Positions 45,500-56,503 are shown, numbered from the stretch's first letter. The stretch: DNA of 64,000 bases from Monoplex corrugatus (GCA_030674185.1 CM060314.1:19043587-19107586), one strand, 5' to 3'. A program made the numbers and translations. Notes: generated by a model not told the origin, from the sequence alone.

Positions 45500-46830
45500 T
45501 ATCTTTTGTCACCAAAAGTTTTGTGTCTGTCTAGGTGCTAATCATTATCGTGAAATTGAAACCTAGATAACAATATTTGTTGTTAACTACTTGCAATTTA
45601 ATCCCATTGTAAAACCTCTGTTGCATGTTTTTCTAAGAAGCCCCTCTCTTTTGAAAACCATAACCTCAGTCTTTTTCGGTACCAAATCACAGTTTCATTT
45701 TATCACAGTAAGTCTGCAAGATTCTTACCTAATTTTATAAATGATTTGGTGTTGATAATAAAGCTACACCATCTAAAAACAAACAAACAAAAAAACAACC
45801 CAACTTCTATCATACCTGGCAACAGTTGTATGCCATGTCGCCCCTTTCCATATATACAATTAGCTTATTTATTGATGAACACTAAAATAAAGTAGGGCTT
45901 AACACATATCTTTGTCTCACGCATCCTACAGGGTTATTGAATATCTCAGATAATTCCCCGTTTGCCCGAATACATAAGCATAATGTTGCATACATTGCTT
46001 TCAGTGAAGACACGAACTTCCCTTTTATTCTGATTTTCAATACACTCTTAAAAGTTTTGTCATGCTGAACAGAATTAAAGGCTTTCTTAAAGTCTACAAA
46101 AGCAATGTCCAGTTTTCTACTTTTCTTGCATATAGTTTTCTGAACAATAGCATCATCATCATCATCATCATCAGGTGCACTGCCCATGGCGTTGGCAATC
46201 ATGGACTTCCATCTGCCTCTATCTCTCGTTGCCCCTAGCATCTCCCCCACCCTCCTCGTCATCAGCCACTCTGCGAGTCCGTCCAGCATTTTCTCCTGGG
46301 TCTACCCGGTGCTCTCTTTCCCTCCAGTTTCCCGTTGTGACCAGGCGCTCCAAATCCCCCTTCCTCATAAAATGGCCTATAAATGTTGCCTGTCTTTTCC
46401 TAATCTTCCTTATGAGTGATCTACTTGTGTCTGCCTCCATCAAGACTGAAAATCTATCGACCGTAGAATATTTTTTTCTAAATCCTGCCTAACTTTCTGA
46501 TATCAAATGATTGTATTCTAATCAAATATACAATGTAATGTTCAGTGTTAATGTGTAACATTTTGATAAAGCGCTTAGTAACCAGACATCCTTGTAATAG
46601 TCTACATTATCAGGATCCTCTTTTTTAAAATTTAGATAATTTCCTCACTCAAAACTATTGTTAAACAGTTTCAGAAGAAAATTATGGACATCTTTGTCAC
46701 ATCTTTGACATCTCAGCTGTAACATCATCTATTCCACTTCCTTTACCTATCCTCAGTTTTCTAACAGATTCTCTGACTTCTTCTAGAGAGATTTTAACAT
46801 TTAATGATGCTGTGAACATTCAGCTAAATC
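45500..46830 (-). pseudogene. CR1/Jockey-like LINE RT remnant, interrupted by RTE copy H
   Basis: Read on the minus strand from the right: VRKLRIGKGSGIDDVTAEM (near 46770), a KRGS.NVDYYK-like block, a LLSALSKCYTL-like block (near 46575), AGFRKKYSTVDRF (46450-46490), then RTE copy H, then KKSRKLDIAFVDFKKAFNSV (motif A, near 46090), VRQRYVLSPTLF (motif B, Arg replacing the usual Gly-Cys), a decayed motif C, a LQTYCDKMKL block, and YCYLGFNFT near 45555. Many frameshifts and stops make it an old relic. The clade name is a best guess. Confidence 0.75.
46150..46450 (-). mobile_element. RTE-type LINE, 5'-truncated copy H
   Basis: The CAT repeat tail is at 46150-46171. The minus strand reads MLDGLAEWLMTRRVGEMLGA, and across frames ATFIGHFMRKGDLE and EADTSRSLIRKIRKRQ. 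It sits inside the older LINE between its AGFRK and motif A segments. No convincing TSD was found. Confidence 0.9.
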
Positions 46831-46941
46831 TACTTGTACATTACAGCGCACATGATCTGTTGATCTATTGTTTTAAATAACATCTTTAAGATGACCGAAC
46901 CATCGATCAGTACTTAATTATCATTAGCAACTTTCTTTTCG

Positions 46942-47182
46942 CAGGGCTTAAAACAGGAGGAGGAAAAAACCCCACTGAAACTAGGGGGGTCCGGGGGCCA
47001 TAACTTGCGCGCCGTTGCTATGAACGCTTGCAAGCCGATCACGGATGCCTTGCTCCTTTGTTTTTTGTTTTTGTTTTTTCTTTATTGTTTTGTTTGTTTG
47101 TTTGTTTTGTTGTTTTGTTTTTTGTTTTTTGACAAACCGAAATCGCGGAATTCCGCCCAGTCGCGGAACGTTTTAAGCCCTG
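46942..47182. mobile_element. hAT-like MITE, 241 bp
   Basis: Termini are CAGGGCTTAAAAC (46942-46954) and its exact inverse (47170-47182). They are flanked by the direct repeat TTTTCG at 46936-46941 and 47183-47188. hAT elements usually have CAGGG-type ends and 8-base TSDs, so the 6-base TSD is a little short. The interior has GGGGGGTCCGGGGGCCATAA, T-rich sequence and CGCGGAATTCCGCCCAGTCG. Confidence 0.75.
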
Positions 47183-47416
47183 TTTTCGGTACCATACCCC
47201 GTATTTCGTAACTCGGTGCAGAATTACCATGAATTTGAAATATTTCTAAGCATCCTGCTTTTAGTATTTTAAGCTGCTGGTTTTTCATTTGTTTGTTTGT
47301 TTGTTTGGGTTTTTTCTTTTTCTTTTTTGTTTGTTTTTGGTCTTAATTTCTTATATTTCTTTCGAGCTTCACAATACACAATCTTATCGTTTTCTTCTCT
47401 TGTTCTTGGGTAATGC
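47183..47416. other. Unannotated interval
   Basis: GTTT-type simple repeats near 47290-47335. Nothing else was recognised. Confidence 0.35.
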
Positions 47417-47609
47417 TTAATCCGTTGACTCCCGCACCCTATCCACCAACCGCAAAAACTTAACGCTTTCACTACCTCATCCTTTCCACCAGCTTCAAGC
47501 GGGAAGCTGGTGGAAAAGGTGAGGGAGTCAGAGGGTTAAGCTTTTACTGTGCTAGCACAGTTGACAATGCAGGATGCTGGTGGACAGGGTGCGGGAGTCA
47601 AAGGGTTAA
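47417..47609. mobile_element. TTAA-flanked nested-palindrome MITE, copy M2 (193 bp)
   Basis: Outer ends are TTAATCCGTTGACTCCCGC and inverted GGGAGTCAAAGGGTTAA. The inner palindrome at 47460-47539 has its own TTAA ends. The right part contains GTGCTAGCAC and AATGCAGGATGCTGGTGGAC. Confidence 0.87.
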
Positions 47610-47942
47610 TCGTTTTTCTGCTTTTTTCGGACCCTAGCAAAATTGTAACAGCATCGTTGTATTGCATGTGAAAAAAATATACAGGAGGTCAATGTAAACC
47701 ATTCCAATGTTGAAAAATGTTTTTGTTTTGAATGACAAATAGTACCATGTAATTGTTCAATCACTAATTACCACCCACCTGTAGCATCCACGGTCGATCA
47801 TTTGGTACCTATTGGTACACACACCTGTCATAAAGTGTCCACCAAAAATCACACCTACTGAACCACTTTATCCATCCGAACAACACTGCAAGATAAGGAG
47901 AACATTCCACGCGTCTGACTGCTAGTATCGCCCACCCGAGAG

Positions 47943-47944
<2 letters not shown>
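47610..47944. other. Unannotated interval
   Basis: No feature was recognised. Confidence 0.35.
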
Positions 47945-47985
<41 letters not shown>

Positions 47986-48143
47986 GAGAGACAGAGAGAG
48001 GGAGAGAGACAGACAGACAGACAGAAGGAGAGACAGACAGAGACAGACAGACAGACAGGCAGAGACAAAGACAGAGAGACAGATAGATAGACAGAGGTTG
48101 AGAGAGAGAAGAGGAGCAGAGAGAGCGAGAGAAGAGGGAGCGC

Positions 48144-48176
<33 letters not shown>

Positions 48177-48256
48177 GAGAGAGAGAGAGAGAGAGAGAAG
48201 TACAGACACACAGACAGACAGACACAGACAAGCAAAGACAGAAAGAGAGAGAGAGA
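47945..48256. repeat. (GA)n/(GACA)n tract
   Basis: About 310 bases of homopurine-rich sequence with GACA blocks in the middle. Confidence 0.95.
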
Positions 48257-48579
48257 TCCTCTATTTTAGTATGTTCATTGTTTGGTCATTCGCTATAACT
48301 GGTTATTCGAATGTTTAAAATGTCTGAATGAACACATGTTTTAGTTACAGTTTTAAGTGGGTTTTTTTTTCACAGTAAACAATAATGTGTTTATTGTTTG
48401 ACATGTGGTATATGCCACAGTCAGTTGATGATGGCAAAATATCGATACAGTGTAAACACAGCACAATGCTCTTTTGTAATCGACTCCTCATCAATGTAAC
48501 CAGTGGATCATTTCCAGTTTGCACGCGTCAGTGACTAACGAGGATCGACCCCAAATCCGACCCTCGACTTCATAAAACA
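48257..48579. other. Unannotated interval
   Basis: No feature was recognised. Confidence 0.35.
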
Positions 48580-48586
48580 GACAGGC

Positions 48587-48617
<31 letters not shown>

Positions 48618-48620
48618 GAG
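48580..48620. repeat. (ACAG)n repeat
   Basis: About ten ACAG units. Confidence 0.95.
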
Positions 48621-49259
48621 ACAGACACGTATGGTAAACAAACCTACAGATAAACACATATGCACATAGACAGGTGGAACTGACACACAAACACAGATGC
48701 ACACAGATAGACTGGTAGAACAGACAAACCGACAGATAGAGAGTTTTGGGCATATGAACAAAAACAAAAACGAAACACAAAACTAACAAAAAGCATGACG
48801 AAACAGAAAACCCCTAATCACCAAAAACAAACAAACAACAAAAACAAAAAACAAAACAGGAAGAAAGGAAAAACAAAACAAAACAAAAGCAAGTAAACAA
48901 AACTGAGAAGTTCAACAATGTATTATGGGTCGCTTTCCGAGTGTTGTCTGTACAAGTGGATCATACTGATCTAAACTTCTTTCTTGCTATGCTTCAAAAA
49001 TCAGCATTATTAATCATTCAGTAAAAAAAAAAAAAAAGAAAGAAAAAGACAGAAGTGGAATACTAAAGAAAAGGTATATTTATTTGTCTGCTGGTATTTT
49101 TTTTTCTTTGGCTTCATTTTCAGTCCCATTCCTGTGCCACTACCCCCACGCCATCATCTCAGCTCTCAACACGTCTTCAAACCCGCCAGAACTGAAGCCA
49201 CTTCAATGACACAGCAGGCCACAAAGAGCCACAGAATGATGCTGGGACAATATTTTCCA
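48621..49259. other. Unannotated interval
   Basis: An AAAC-rich stretch at 48760-48900. No gene was recognised. Confidence 0.4.
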
Positions 49260-49600
49260 TAATGCTATGAAGATGGGAATGGGGATGATTGAGACTGAGT
49301 GACAGGTTCGTACTCTACGCCTACTTTCGTAAAACATTCCGGTGTCAACCAGGCACGGGAGCTACATACACGTGTAATGTTTCCTAGAATTTAGAGCAAT
49401 ACCATCAGGGACGCATCCGTAAAGTAGATCAGATTCGACCGCGCAGTCCCAGTCTTCCCAACGAGCTTATAAAAACAACACGCTCAACTCTTGGAGATGA
49501 AAAAATCCCACAATAATTATTTGGACCGATAAAAGTTTGAACTTAGAACCTCTCAGTTGGCCGTCCGTTGCGCTAACCACCTTGCCACTTTGACTGACTG
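49260..49600 (-). mobile_element. SINE family S2, copy 2
   Basis: The minus-strand tRNA-like head has A-box-like GTGGCAAGGTGGTTAGCG and B-box-like TTCTAAGTTCAAACTTTT. The body matches 39975-40310. The head is better preserved here. Confidence 0.78.
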
Positions 49601-49981
49601 CTGATTTAAAGATCCTTTCAATTTGCTACTCCTTCAGCCACTTTATTCTGACTACGTTAAGCTTTAATTCATGCCACCCTGAAAGTCTGTAACACATCAT
49701 CCAGATAATGCCATCTTGCTTTTGTACCAGCTTCACCTTTAGATAAACGGAAAAAGGAAATCAACATTGAAAATATCAATTAAAGTTATCGGACGAAGAC
49801 AACAATAAAACCAAGGTCTGAATGTTCTCTGTTCCTTTCTCTTGTATTTGCTTCAAATTCTCGCCCCTTTGAGGAGGTGGGTATGAGGAGGTTCATCAGG
49901 GAGGAATTGTGTTCAAGAAAATTCAATTCCAGCCCGCAAAATAAACTGACCTGTTCGCCGTCCATCTAAATCGTGCATTTC

Positions 49982-50118
49982 TTCTGCCAGTCTCCACTTA
50001 CTGTATCTTTAACTTCTGCCAGTCTCCACTTACTGTATCTTTAACTTCTGCCAGTCTCCACTTACTGTATCTTTAACTTCTGCCAGTCTCCACTTACTGT
50101 ATCTTTAACTTGCAGTCT
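49982..50118. repeat. 32-bp tandem repeat, four units
   Basis: Unit TTCTGCCAGTCTCCACTTAC then TGTATCTTTAAC, followed by a shortened fifth unit. It is unrelated in sequence to the large 32-bp array. Confidence 0.95.
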
Positions 50119-50124
50119 CTTACG

Positions 50125-50275
50125 TATCTTAACTTCCCCCTCCATTTCAAGACATTGCCACAGCACTGGGTTTTGTGCAGAAATCTGCCAGAAAACAGAT
50201 GGTAGATTGGGTGGTGCGCATATGGACCTGTCCACGTGCAATGACTGCTTCTTAAACGAACTCCAAACTCAGAGA
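50125..50275 (+). mobile_element. SINE family S3 body fragment
   Basis: CATTTCAAGACATTGCCACA, GGGTTTTGTGCAGAAATCTG, GGTGGTGCGCATATGGACC and AACGAACTCCAAACTC follow the S3 body order. Confidence 0.65.
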
Positions 50276-51374
50276 TGCCTACTGTATGCTTGATCTAACA
50301 GAACGTGGAAAGATAAATATAACAGATGCACTGTTACAGGTAATGCGTGGTTTGGCAGTTTTGCTATTTTTCGTTAAAAAAAAACAAAACAAAACAAAAA
50401 CAAAAACTTTCCCAGTCTACCTTCGTTAACATAGGCCTATATGTCTACATGTACGGTCATCTTGGCGATGTCGTGTTAGCGGCTTCTTCTTATACATACC
50501 ACTGTTGTATCCATTCCAAGAAATACTTAATAATTTAGAGTTATATAAGAGTTGTCTCAGAAGACTTGCTATTCATGCTATGCATATTAATTCGGTAAAA
50601 GAGCAGTCGGGAATGGTGCAGTTTAACTCTCACGGATTTTGTGTTGGGACAAGAAATGTAAAGGTCCTACTGGCTACTCCTACACTAATCGAACCCCGAA
50701 TCCTCACCTTCTTGATCAGTTTTCTCCGTAAACAAACTGCCAACCCAAAGGACGAGGGTTAGAAGTACCGGTATGGTTAGGGCTTGTGTTACTTCATTTC
50801 CTAAAAAATTAACATGAATTGATGAAATATTACACTGTTTGATTTATGTTGATGAGAAGAAATACATAGATATATCAGTTATTCATAATGTCAACGATGA
50901 GAATGCCACCTGGAGAAGAAGCGGCAGTAAGCATGCATTAACTGTCACAGACGAACAGTTAAACAGACGACAAGCAAACGGTTGATTAACAGACACTGAC
51001 CTGTGGCAGAAGTACCGTAAGGAAGCAGACGGTTCGCCACAGACACACAAGCCCAGACATCTGGCAACACACTCACGGGCAATCAAGTTAGCAGTCGTCA
51101 ATTCTCACAGCTCTCTTTCTCTCTCTTCGCCAGGAGAGGATGTCTGGTCGTCTGCTTGTTGGCAACCATGGCGCGCCCCACACAAACTTCACTCAACACT
51201 TAAAAGGCCCGCGCTGGTTGGTTGGGGAGTCTGCCACACATCGCGACACTGACCAATCAGGAAGACTGTAAGGCGGCTCTCTCTGGCAGAGATAAAACGA
51301 ACTTGAGATTGGAGGTATGTCAGATTACGTTTTCACACACACGCACGCGTGCCTGTACGCTAATTATGTTTACA

Positions 51375-51376
<2 letters not shown>
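50276..51376. other. Unannotated interval with a weak promoter-like patch
   Basis: Mostly unrecognised sequence. At 51170-51320 a less AT-rich patch holds GCGCGCC, a CCAAT box (GACCAATCAGG at 51251-51261) and GATAAAAC at 51290. I cannot connect it to a gene. Confidence 0.3.

Positions 51377-51467
<91 letters not shown>
51377..51467. repeat. (TG)n, about 45 pure units
   Basis: Uninterrupted TG of about 90 bases, then GAGAGAGGGAGAG. Confidence 0.98.
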
Positions 51468-51472
<5 letters not shown>

Positions 51473-51690
51473 GAGAGGGAGAGGCTTTAATGATTTTCAG
51501 TGTGCCATGACGCTACAAAACCACCTGCATGATATCGTCTCTATATCTCGCTTAAAAGCAAAGTCTGTCACACCGAAGGAATGATTACAGGTAAGCCCAC
51601 CACACACATATACATACACACGCAGACTCTCACGCACACACCTATACACACAGTGCTAACATTATTAGCGCATATTCAATATTCAAAACA

Positions 51691-51770
51691 GCGTGTGTGT
51701 ATGCGTGTGTGTGCGTGTGTGTGTGCGTGTGTGTGTGTGTGTGTGTGCGTGCGTGCGTGCGTGTGTGTGT

Positions 51771-51831
<61 letters not shown>
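51691..51831. repeat. (TG)n with TGCG variants
   Basis: TG and GTGC mixture becoming pure TG from 51777. Confidence 0.95.
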
Positions 51832-51832
<1 letters not shown>

Positions 51833-52009
51833 AACGTGTATTCATTTTTTAAATGGTCTGCTGCGTTTGCTAAAGTTCGCACAATACTAGCTTTCATTGC
51901 TTGTGCGTGTGTGTGTGTTTTTTTTTTTTTTTTTCGATTCGCATTTTCTTTTTCTCTGCCTCATTCTGATTTGTGCCATTCATTTATTCTGTATTGTGCT
52001 GTGTAATGT

Positions 52010-52365
52010 GCTGGAGACATTCAGCTATGTCAGATCCTGTGGCGATGAAGAAGTGGTGGCGGGGACGGGCAGAAGAGGCTGCTGGAAGTCGCTGGCTACA
52101 GATTTCATTTGCCAAGCCAGCTTTGCCTTTGAAAGGCTGACCAAAAAGTTGTGGCATGACCAAGGCATCTGGTTCGCCACAAAGATTGCTGTGTACAGAG
52201 TAGTAGTCCTGCGCTCTCTGGTGTACTGCTGCCAGACCTGGACTACATGCCGATGATACAATCAACGGCTGCAACAGTTCCACCACCAAAGAGGCCTGCC
52301 CAAGATCTGCAGCGTCAATGTGGCTGGACAGATAGTCTCTGCTGTTTCAGGGAGACGAGATGGAT
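52010..52365 (+). pseudogene. LINE post-RT coding remnant, further lineage
   Basis: One 119-codon frame (51897-52256) includes ASFAFERLTKKLWHDQGIWF, then TKIAVYRVVVLRSLVYCCQT and WTTCR. A shifted continuation reads like YNQRLQQFHHQRGLPKIC. This follows the AFGRL, LYRAVVLPTLLYG.ETWT and FH.RCLR pattern seen after the RT core of many invertebrate LINEs. A stop follows Arg and the frame changes, so it is a relic. Confidence 0.65.
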
Positions 52366-52591
52366 AACCAAGTCTGGGGCGATAGCGTAGTGGTAACATT
52401 CGTTCCTGTACATTTTATTCAGACCAGTAAAATGTCAGTGTCATAATTACGCAAAATGGGATTGCCAGAGCCTATATAACGAATGGTCACTTTGAGCAAA
52501 TGTTGCTTTCATATCTAGCTGAAGGGAAAATCACAAGTGCATAAGGTCACGATAAACATGTCTCAGTAATACTATCTGGACTTCTGCAGTT
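52366..52591. other. Unannotated interval; possible tRNA-like A-box
   Basis: GGGGCGATAGCGTAGTGGTA at 52377-52396 resembles a tRNA-derived SINE start. No B-box or body was recognised. Confidence 0.25.
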
Positions 52592-52624
52592 AAAAAAAAA
52601 AAAAAAAGGGGGGGGGGGGGGGGG
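52592..52624. repeat. A16-G17 homopolymer junction
   Basis: Sixteen adenines directly followed by seventeen guanines. Confidence 0.95.
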
Positions 52625-53244
52625 CAACAAACGATGTACTTATGTCTCGCTGTTTATATGCCCATTCAAATCAAGTTTGAATCATATGTTCGACAGTTCA
52701 AGAAAAGAGCCATCGCTGAAAAACTGACCAGTTAAAGCGCTTAGTGAGATCAGCGATTGCTTGTTCAAGAAGGCATGGGTTTTTGCCCAAATTTCTAAGG
52801 ACTTCAGATATTCAGAGTTATACGTCCCTGGTTATTGTCTCTCCAGGCCTGCTGTTGATATCATCAGCATAGTTCTTTGACAGCGTAAGCATAGCAGTGC
52901 ACACAGGTCACAATTACACCTGAACAGCACAGAACACTGCTACTCAACACAAGGGGACCAGCTAAAACAGAACCCAAGACCGCAAGATTCCACCCCAAAC
53001 AGCACCTGTTGAAGAACATGTACCGCCAGGACAGGTCTGGTGCCCAACATGAAGACCCACATCAAGTGAAAATGGACCAGTATACTTACTCATCCGTCTG
53101 CTAGACGGGACAGTCAATGACTTTGGCCTGTCGTGAACAACACATCACAGATCAGTATGGCTTTAGGTTACACGTTGCCTCATGCCGCCAAGGACCTCTA
53201 CTGAGATTATCCCAAAACGAGGACGTGCAATGGTTTTACGTTGA
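52625..53244. other. Unannotated interval
   Basis: No gene was recognised. 52900-53160 is less AT-rich and may be old LINE sequence; I cannot place it. Confidence 0.35.
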
Positions 53245-53545
53245 GTGAGTTGGTTAGTTCTGTCGATGGGGCCATGAACTTAAAGATCCAGTGTTTTGAG
53301 TTCAATCCCAACCCGCAGCTAAAAGATGGACTTCGGTGATTATAGTGGTGTCAGTGTTTCATAGCTCCCATCCGACTCCCCACCCCCACCCCCACCCCGA
53401 CATTTCAAGACCTTGCAAGCACGTAGGGTTTTGTAGAGGCTCAAGGAATGTGTCAGATAATTACTGGCAGGTTTGAGTGGAGCACATATGAAATTATCCG
53501 AGTGCGGTGAATCCCTCTCGAACAAACTACAAACTACTATTTTAC
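53245..53545 (+). mobile_element. SINE family S3, full-length copy
   Basis: The tRNA-like head has GAGTTGGTTAGTTCTGTCG and B-box-like GAGTTCAATCCCAACC. The linker has AGTGGTGTCAGTG. The body has CATTTCAAGACCTTGCAAGC, TAGGGTTTTGTAGAGGCTC, GAGTGGAGCACATATGAAAT and CGAACAAACTACAAAC. Confidence 0.78.
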
Positions 53546-53778
53546 TAAAGCTTGTCATTTAGTATGCAACAGATTTTTGTAAATGGCAACACCTGTTTGT
53601 TCTGCAATAAAGCCCAGTCCAGACTGTTTCTTGGTGAGGAATCCTTCTAAGTATAAAATAATATATTGTTAAGTATTCGTCTTCTCCATGACAGAGTTGT
53701 GCGATATTTGCATCAGTTCTGCATTCTGTACATTTTGCAAGCAGTCTTTTAAAGATTTTAGATGCTTAATATGACAGT

Positions 53779-54052
53779 TGATTGAAGCAGACACAAGTAG
53801 ATCATTCATAAGGAAGATTAGGAAAAGACAGGCAACGTTTATAGGTCATTTTATGAGGAAGGGGGAATTGGAGCACCCGGTCACAACGGGAAAGATGGAG
53901 GGAAAGAGAGCACCAGGTAGACCCAGGGAGAAGACGGACTTGCAGAGTGGCTGAAGACAAAGAGGGTGGAAGAGATGCTCGAGGCAAAAAGAGATAGAGA
54001 CAGATGGAAGTCCATGATCGCCAACGCCATGAGGCAAGGCACCTAATGATGA
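53779..54052 (+). mobile_element. RTE-type LINE, 5'-truncated copy I
   Basis: Begins near GAAGCAGACACAAGTAGATC and ends CACCTAATGATGATGAATG. A 12-base deletion removes part of the ENAGRTCRV/EKMLDGL region compared with other copies. No clear TSD. Confidence 0.88.
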
Positions 54053-54287
54053 TGAATGTGGCTTAGGTATTGTCTGCAAAAGGTTAGACATTTCATGTAT
54101 ATTATCTTATTGATTTCTGTATGTATCTGCCTTTTTTCCCAAGTAAATAATTTACTGCTTGATAATTATTTGCACTACGCAAGGACTCCTAGGAGACTCC
54201 AGAATTAGAAATCTCTTTGAATTTTGTCTCTAACATATCATAACTTACAATTCATCAAGACACCTCGCGCTGGTGGAAAAAGGGCCA

Positions 54288-54480
54288 GCTTATGAAAGCA
54301 TGAAAAGACCCATCATGCACACACACGAAGACGCAACCCATGCCACAACATAGTGGAGTGTGGTCAGCTCGCTTGACGGCTAAAGTTGTCCGTGTTCCAC
54401 TAAAAAGTATGATTATGTGTTATACACAGAGTCCAAATGAGTTTGAAGAAAAGTGCTATAAAAAGAATTATTTATAATGA
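54288..54480 (+). mobile_element. SINE family S1, 3' half
   Basis: GAAAGCATGAAAAGACCCAT, GAGTGTGGTCAGCTCGC, TCCAAATGAGTTTGAAG and AAGTGCTATAAAAAGAATTA align with 6000-6190. The 3' tail runs into an AAT repeat. Confidence 0.75.
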
Positions 54481-54600
54481 TGATAATAAAACAACAACAA
54501 CAATAATAATAATAATGATAATAATAATCATAATATAATAATAATAATAATAAAAAATAATAATAATGATAATAGTAATAACAATAAAAGTAATAATTTT
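54481..54600. repeat. (AAT)n tract, SINE tail
   Basis: AAC, AAT and AATG triplets that extend the tail of the S1 copy. Confidence 0.9.
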
Positions 54601-54868
54601 AATTTTGAAAGCCTGTCCTAAGTTGGACAGCTTTTTGGATAACATTAAATCATCTTTTACAGTACATAATTACCTACCGTAGTGTTAGTTTTAAATGATC
54701 TGATATCATCTAGAAGAGTAAATCAGGACTGAGGACAATCGTTGTTGTTATCGGTATATCCTTTGCAGACACAGTGTGGGTGAGCGTCGACGTCGCTTGG
54801 TGACCTTTAAGGAAGTGCTGGGCAGTGATTCAGGGTAGGCAAAATCTTCCAGCAGTTTGACCATATTC
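54601..54868. other. Unannotated interval
   Basis: No feature was recognised. Confidence 0.35.
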
Positions 54869-54879
54869 ATTGCTGTGGT

Positions 54880-55051
54880 CATCATAATCATGTGCCCTGC
54901 CGCATGGCATTGGCGATCATGGCCCTCCACACGAATTTATCCCTTGTCGCTGCAAGTACATCTTCCACCCTCTCTGTCCTCAGCCGCCCTGCAAGTCCGT
55001 CCAATATTTTCTCCCTGGGTCTACCTGGTGTTCTCTTTCCCTCCAGCTGTT
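54880..55051 (-). mobile_element. RTE-type LINE, 172-bp copy J
   Basis: A very short 3' fragment ending with a CAT-type tail. A perfect 11-base TSD (ATTGCTGTGGT) lies at 54869-54879 and 55052-55062. It shares subfamily-specific sequence with the copy at 2541-2991 (ACACGAATTTATCCCTTGTC, GCTGCAAGTACATC). Confidence 0.92.
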
Positions 55052-55084
55052 ATTGCTGTGGTGCTTTTTTGCAAAATACTACGC

Positions 55085-55300
55085 TGGTGTCTTATTTAAA
55101 ATCAAGGTTGTCTGGTAATCCTGAGGTACAATATAAGTGTCTGTATTAAGGTCAGGGCTGTCCCACGGAATGTCTTAATCAAGGTCGGAGATGTCCCATA
55201 GTCCTGCGATACAATGTACCACTTAAGTGTCTTAACTGAGGTCGAGGCTGTGCTGAATCCTGAAAAGCAACATACTACTGTCTTAATCAAGGTCAAGGTT
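55085..55300. repeat. Degenerate tandem repeat, about four units
   Basis: Words GTCTTAATCAAGGTC, GAGGCTGT and AATCCTGAGGTACAATA recur at about 45-75 base spacing (near 55090, 55140, 55170, 55230 and 55280). Confidence 0.7.
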
Positions 55301-55420
55301 GAAGTCGTAGTGAAGTGAGGTGACAAAAAACTTCCACTTTTCTCTGGGCTAGGATTATAAGGTCGGTGCCCATCTCTTCTTCCTCGCTGCTTAACCTTCG
55401 CCAACATTCAGCGTCACATG
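55290..55420 (+). repeat. Interspersed repeat R6, copy 3
   Basis: GTGAAGTGAGGTGAC, GGTCGGTGCCCATCTCTTCT and CCTCGCTGCTTAACCTTC align with 29995-30130 and more weakly with 26485-26600. Confidence 0.55.
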
Positions 55421-55611
55421 TGTTACCACACTGCAAATAGTAGTCCTCCCAAAAAAACGAAAAAGAAGAAAGAAAAAGAGAAACCCTACTTTCTGCAGGT
55501 TCCAGACTAGTGCCTTCCGGCAGCGTTGCTTCTGTTCTGTGGAATCTCTCCTGTACTTGATGTCCACAGCAGCTGCGTGCATTTTGTCATGTGCAATTTC
55601 CTGTTCTTCAT

Positions 55612-55652
55612 CACACACACACACACACACGTACACACGCACGCACGCGCAC

Positions 55653-55684
<32 letters not shown>

Positions 55685-55858
55685 GTACACACGCACGCAC
55701 GCGCACACAAACACACACACACTCACACACACACTCATACACACACACTCACACACGTGCACACATGCACGCACACACGTACACACGCACACACGCACGC
55801 ACGCAAGCAAACACGTAAACACACACACACACAAAATGCACACACACACACACACACG
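55612..55858. repeat. (CA)n with CACGCACG variants
   Basis: About 245 bases. CGTACACACGCACGCACGCG occurs twice, about 60 bases apart, so a larger unit has duplicated. Confidence 0.95.
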
Positions 55859-56426
55859 GTGACGTTTGTTCAGGCACTAACTAGAAACAGACGCCTTCAG
55901 TAGAAAAAGATTGTGGAAATTAATACAGTTTTGTCCTAATAAAAGACTCTGCTGTAAAAAAAAAAACCAAAACAAAACAAAACAAAAACACACACACAAA
56001 AAACTCCGGTATCGGCAAACAATCCTTTGAGTGCTTACAACCTGTACAGGTTTTACAACTTCTATTTATAAGAAAATTCAGTCGAATACCCAGTATGAAA
56101 GGAAACTCTCCAAATACATATTTTTTTCTGAAAGGAATTTTTACTGATCGCAAAGAAAGTTATCAGCAAACGTTTTATTGTTGTTGTTTTTTCTTTCTTT
56201 CTTTTTTTTTTTTTTTCAAGAATTAGTAAAATTATACAGGTTTTTACGACTTCTGATTTGGAACAATTTCAGTCCTGGTCAAATAGATTTAAAACAAATC
56301 TTTGCTGACTGCAAGGATGTTATAAGCAAATGTTTGTAATCAGTATCGACAAAATCATATAGGTCTTACGATTTACGATTTAAAACAAATCCAAATACGA
56401 ACCATGAAAAATTACTTTGTCAAAAT

Positions 56427-56430
<4 letters not shown>
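55859..56430. other. Unannotated interval
   Basis: Two weakly similar segments (56025-56080 and 56225-56310, both with TATACAGG or TACAGGTTTT, ACTTCT and AAAATTC-like words) hint at an old duplication. No gene was recognised. Confidence 0.35.
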
Positions 56431-56503
<73 letters not shown>

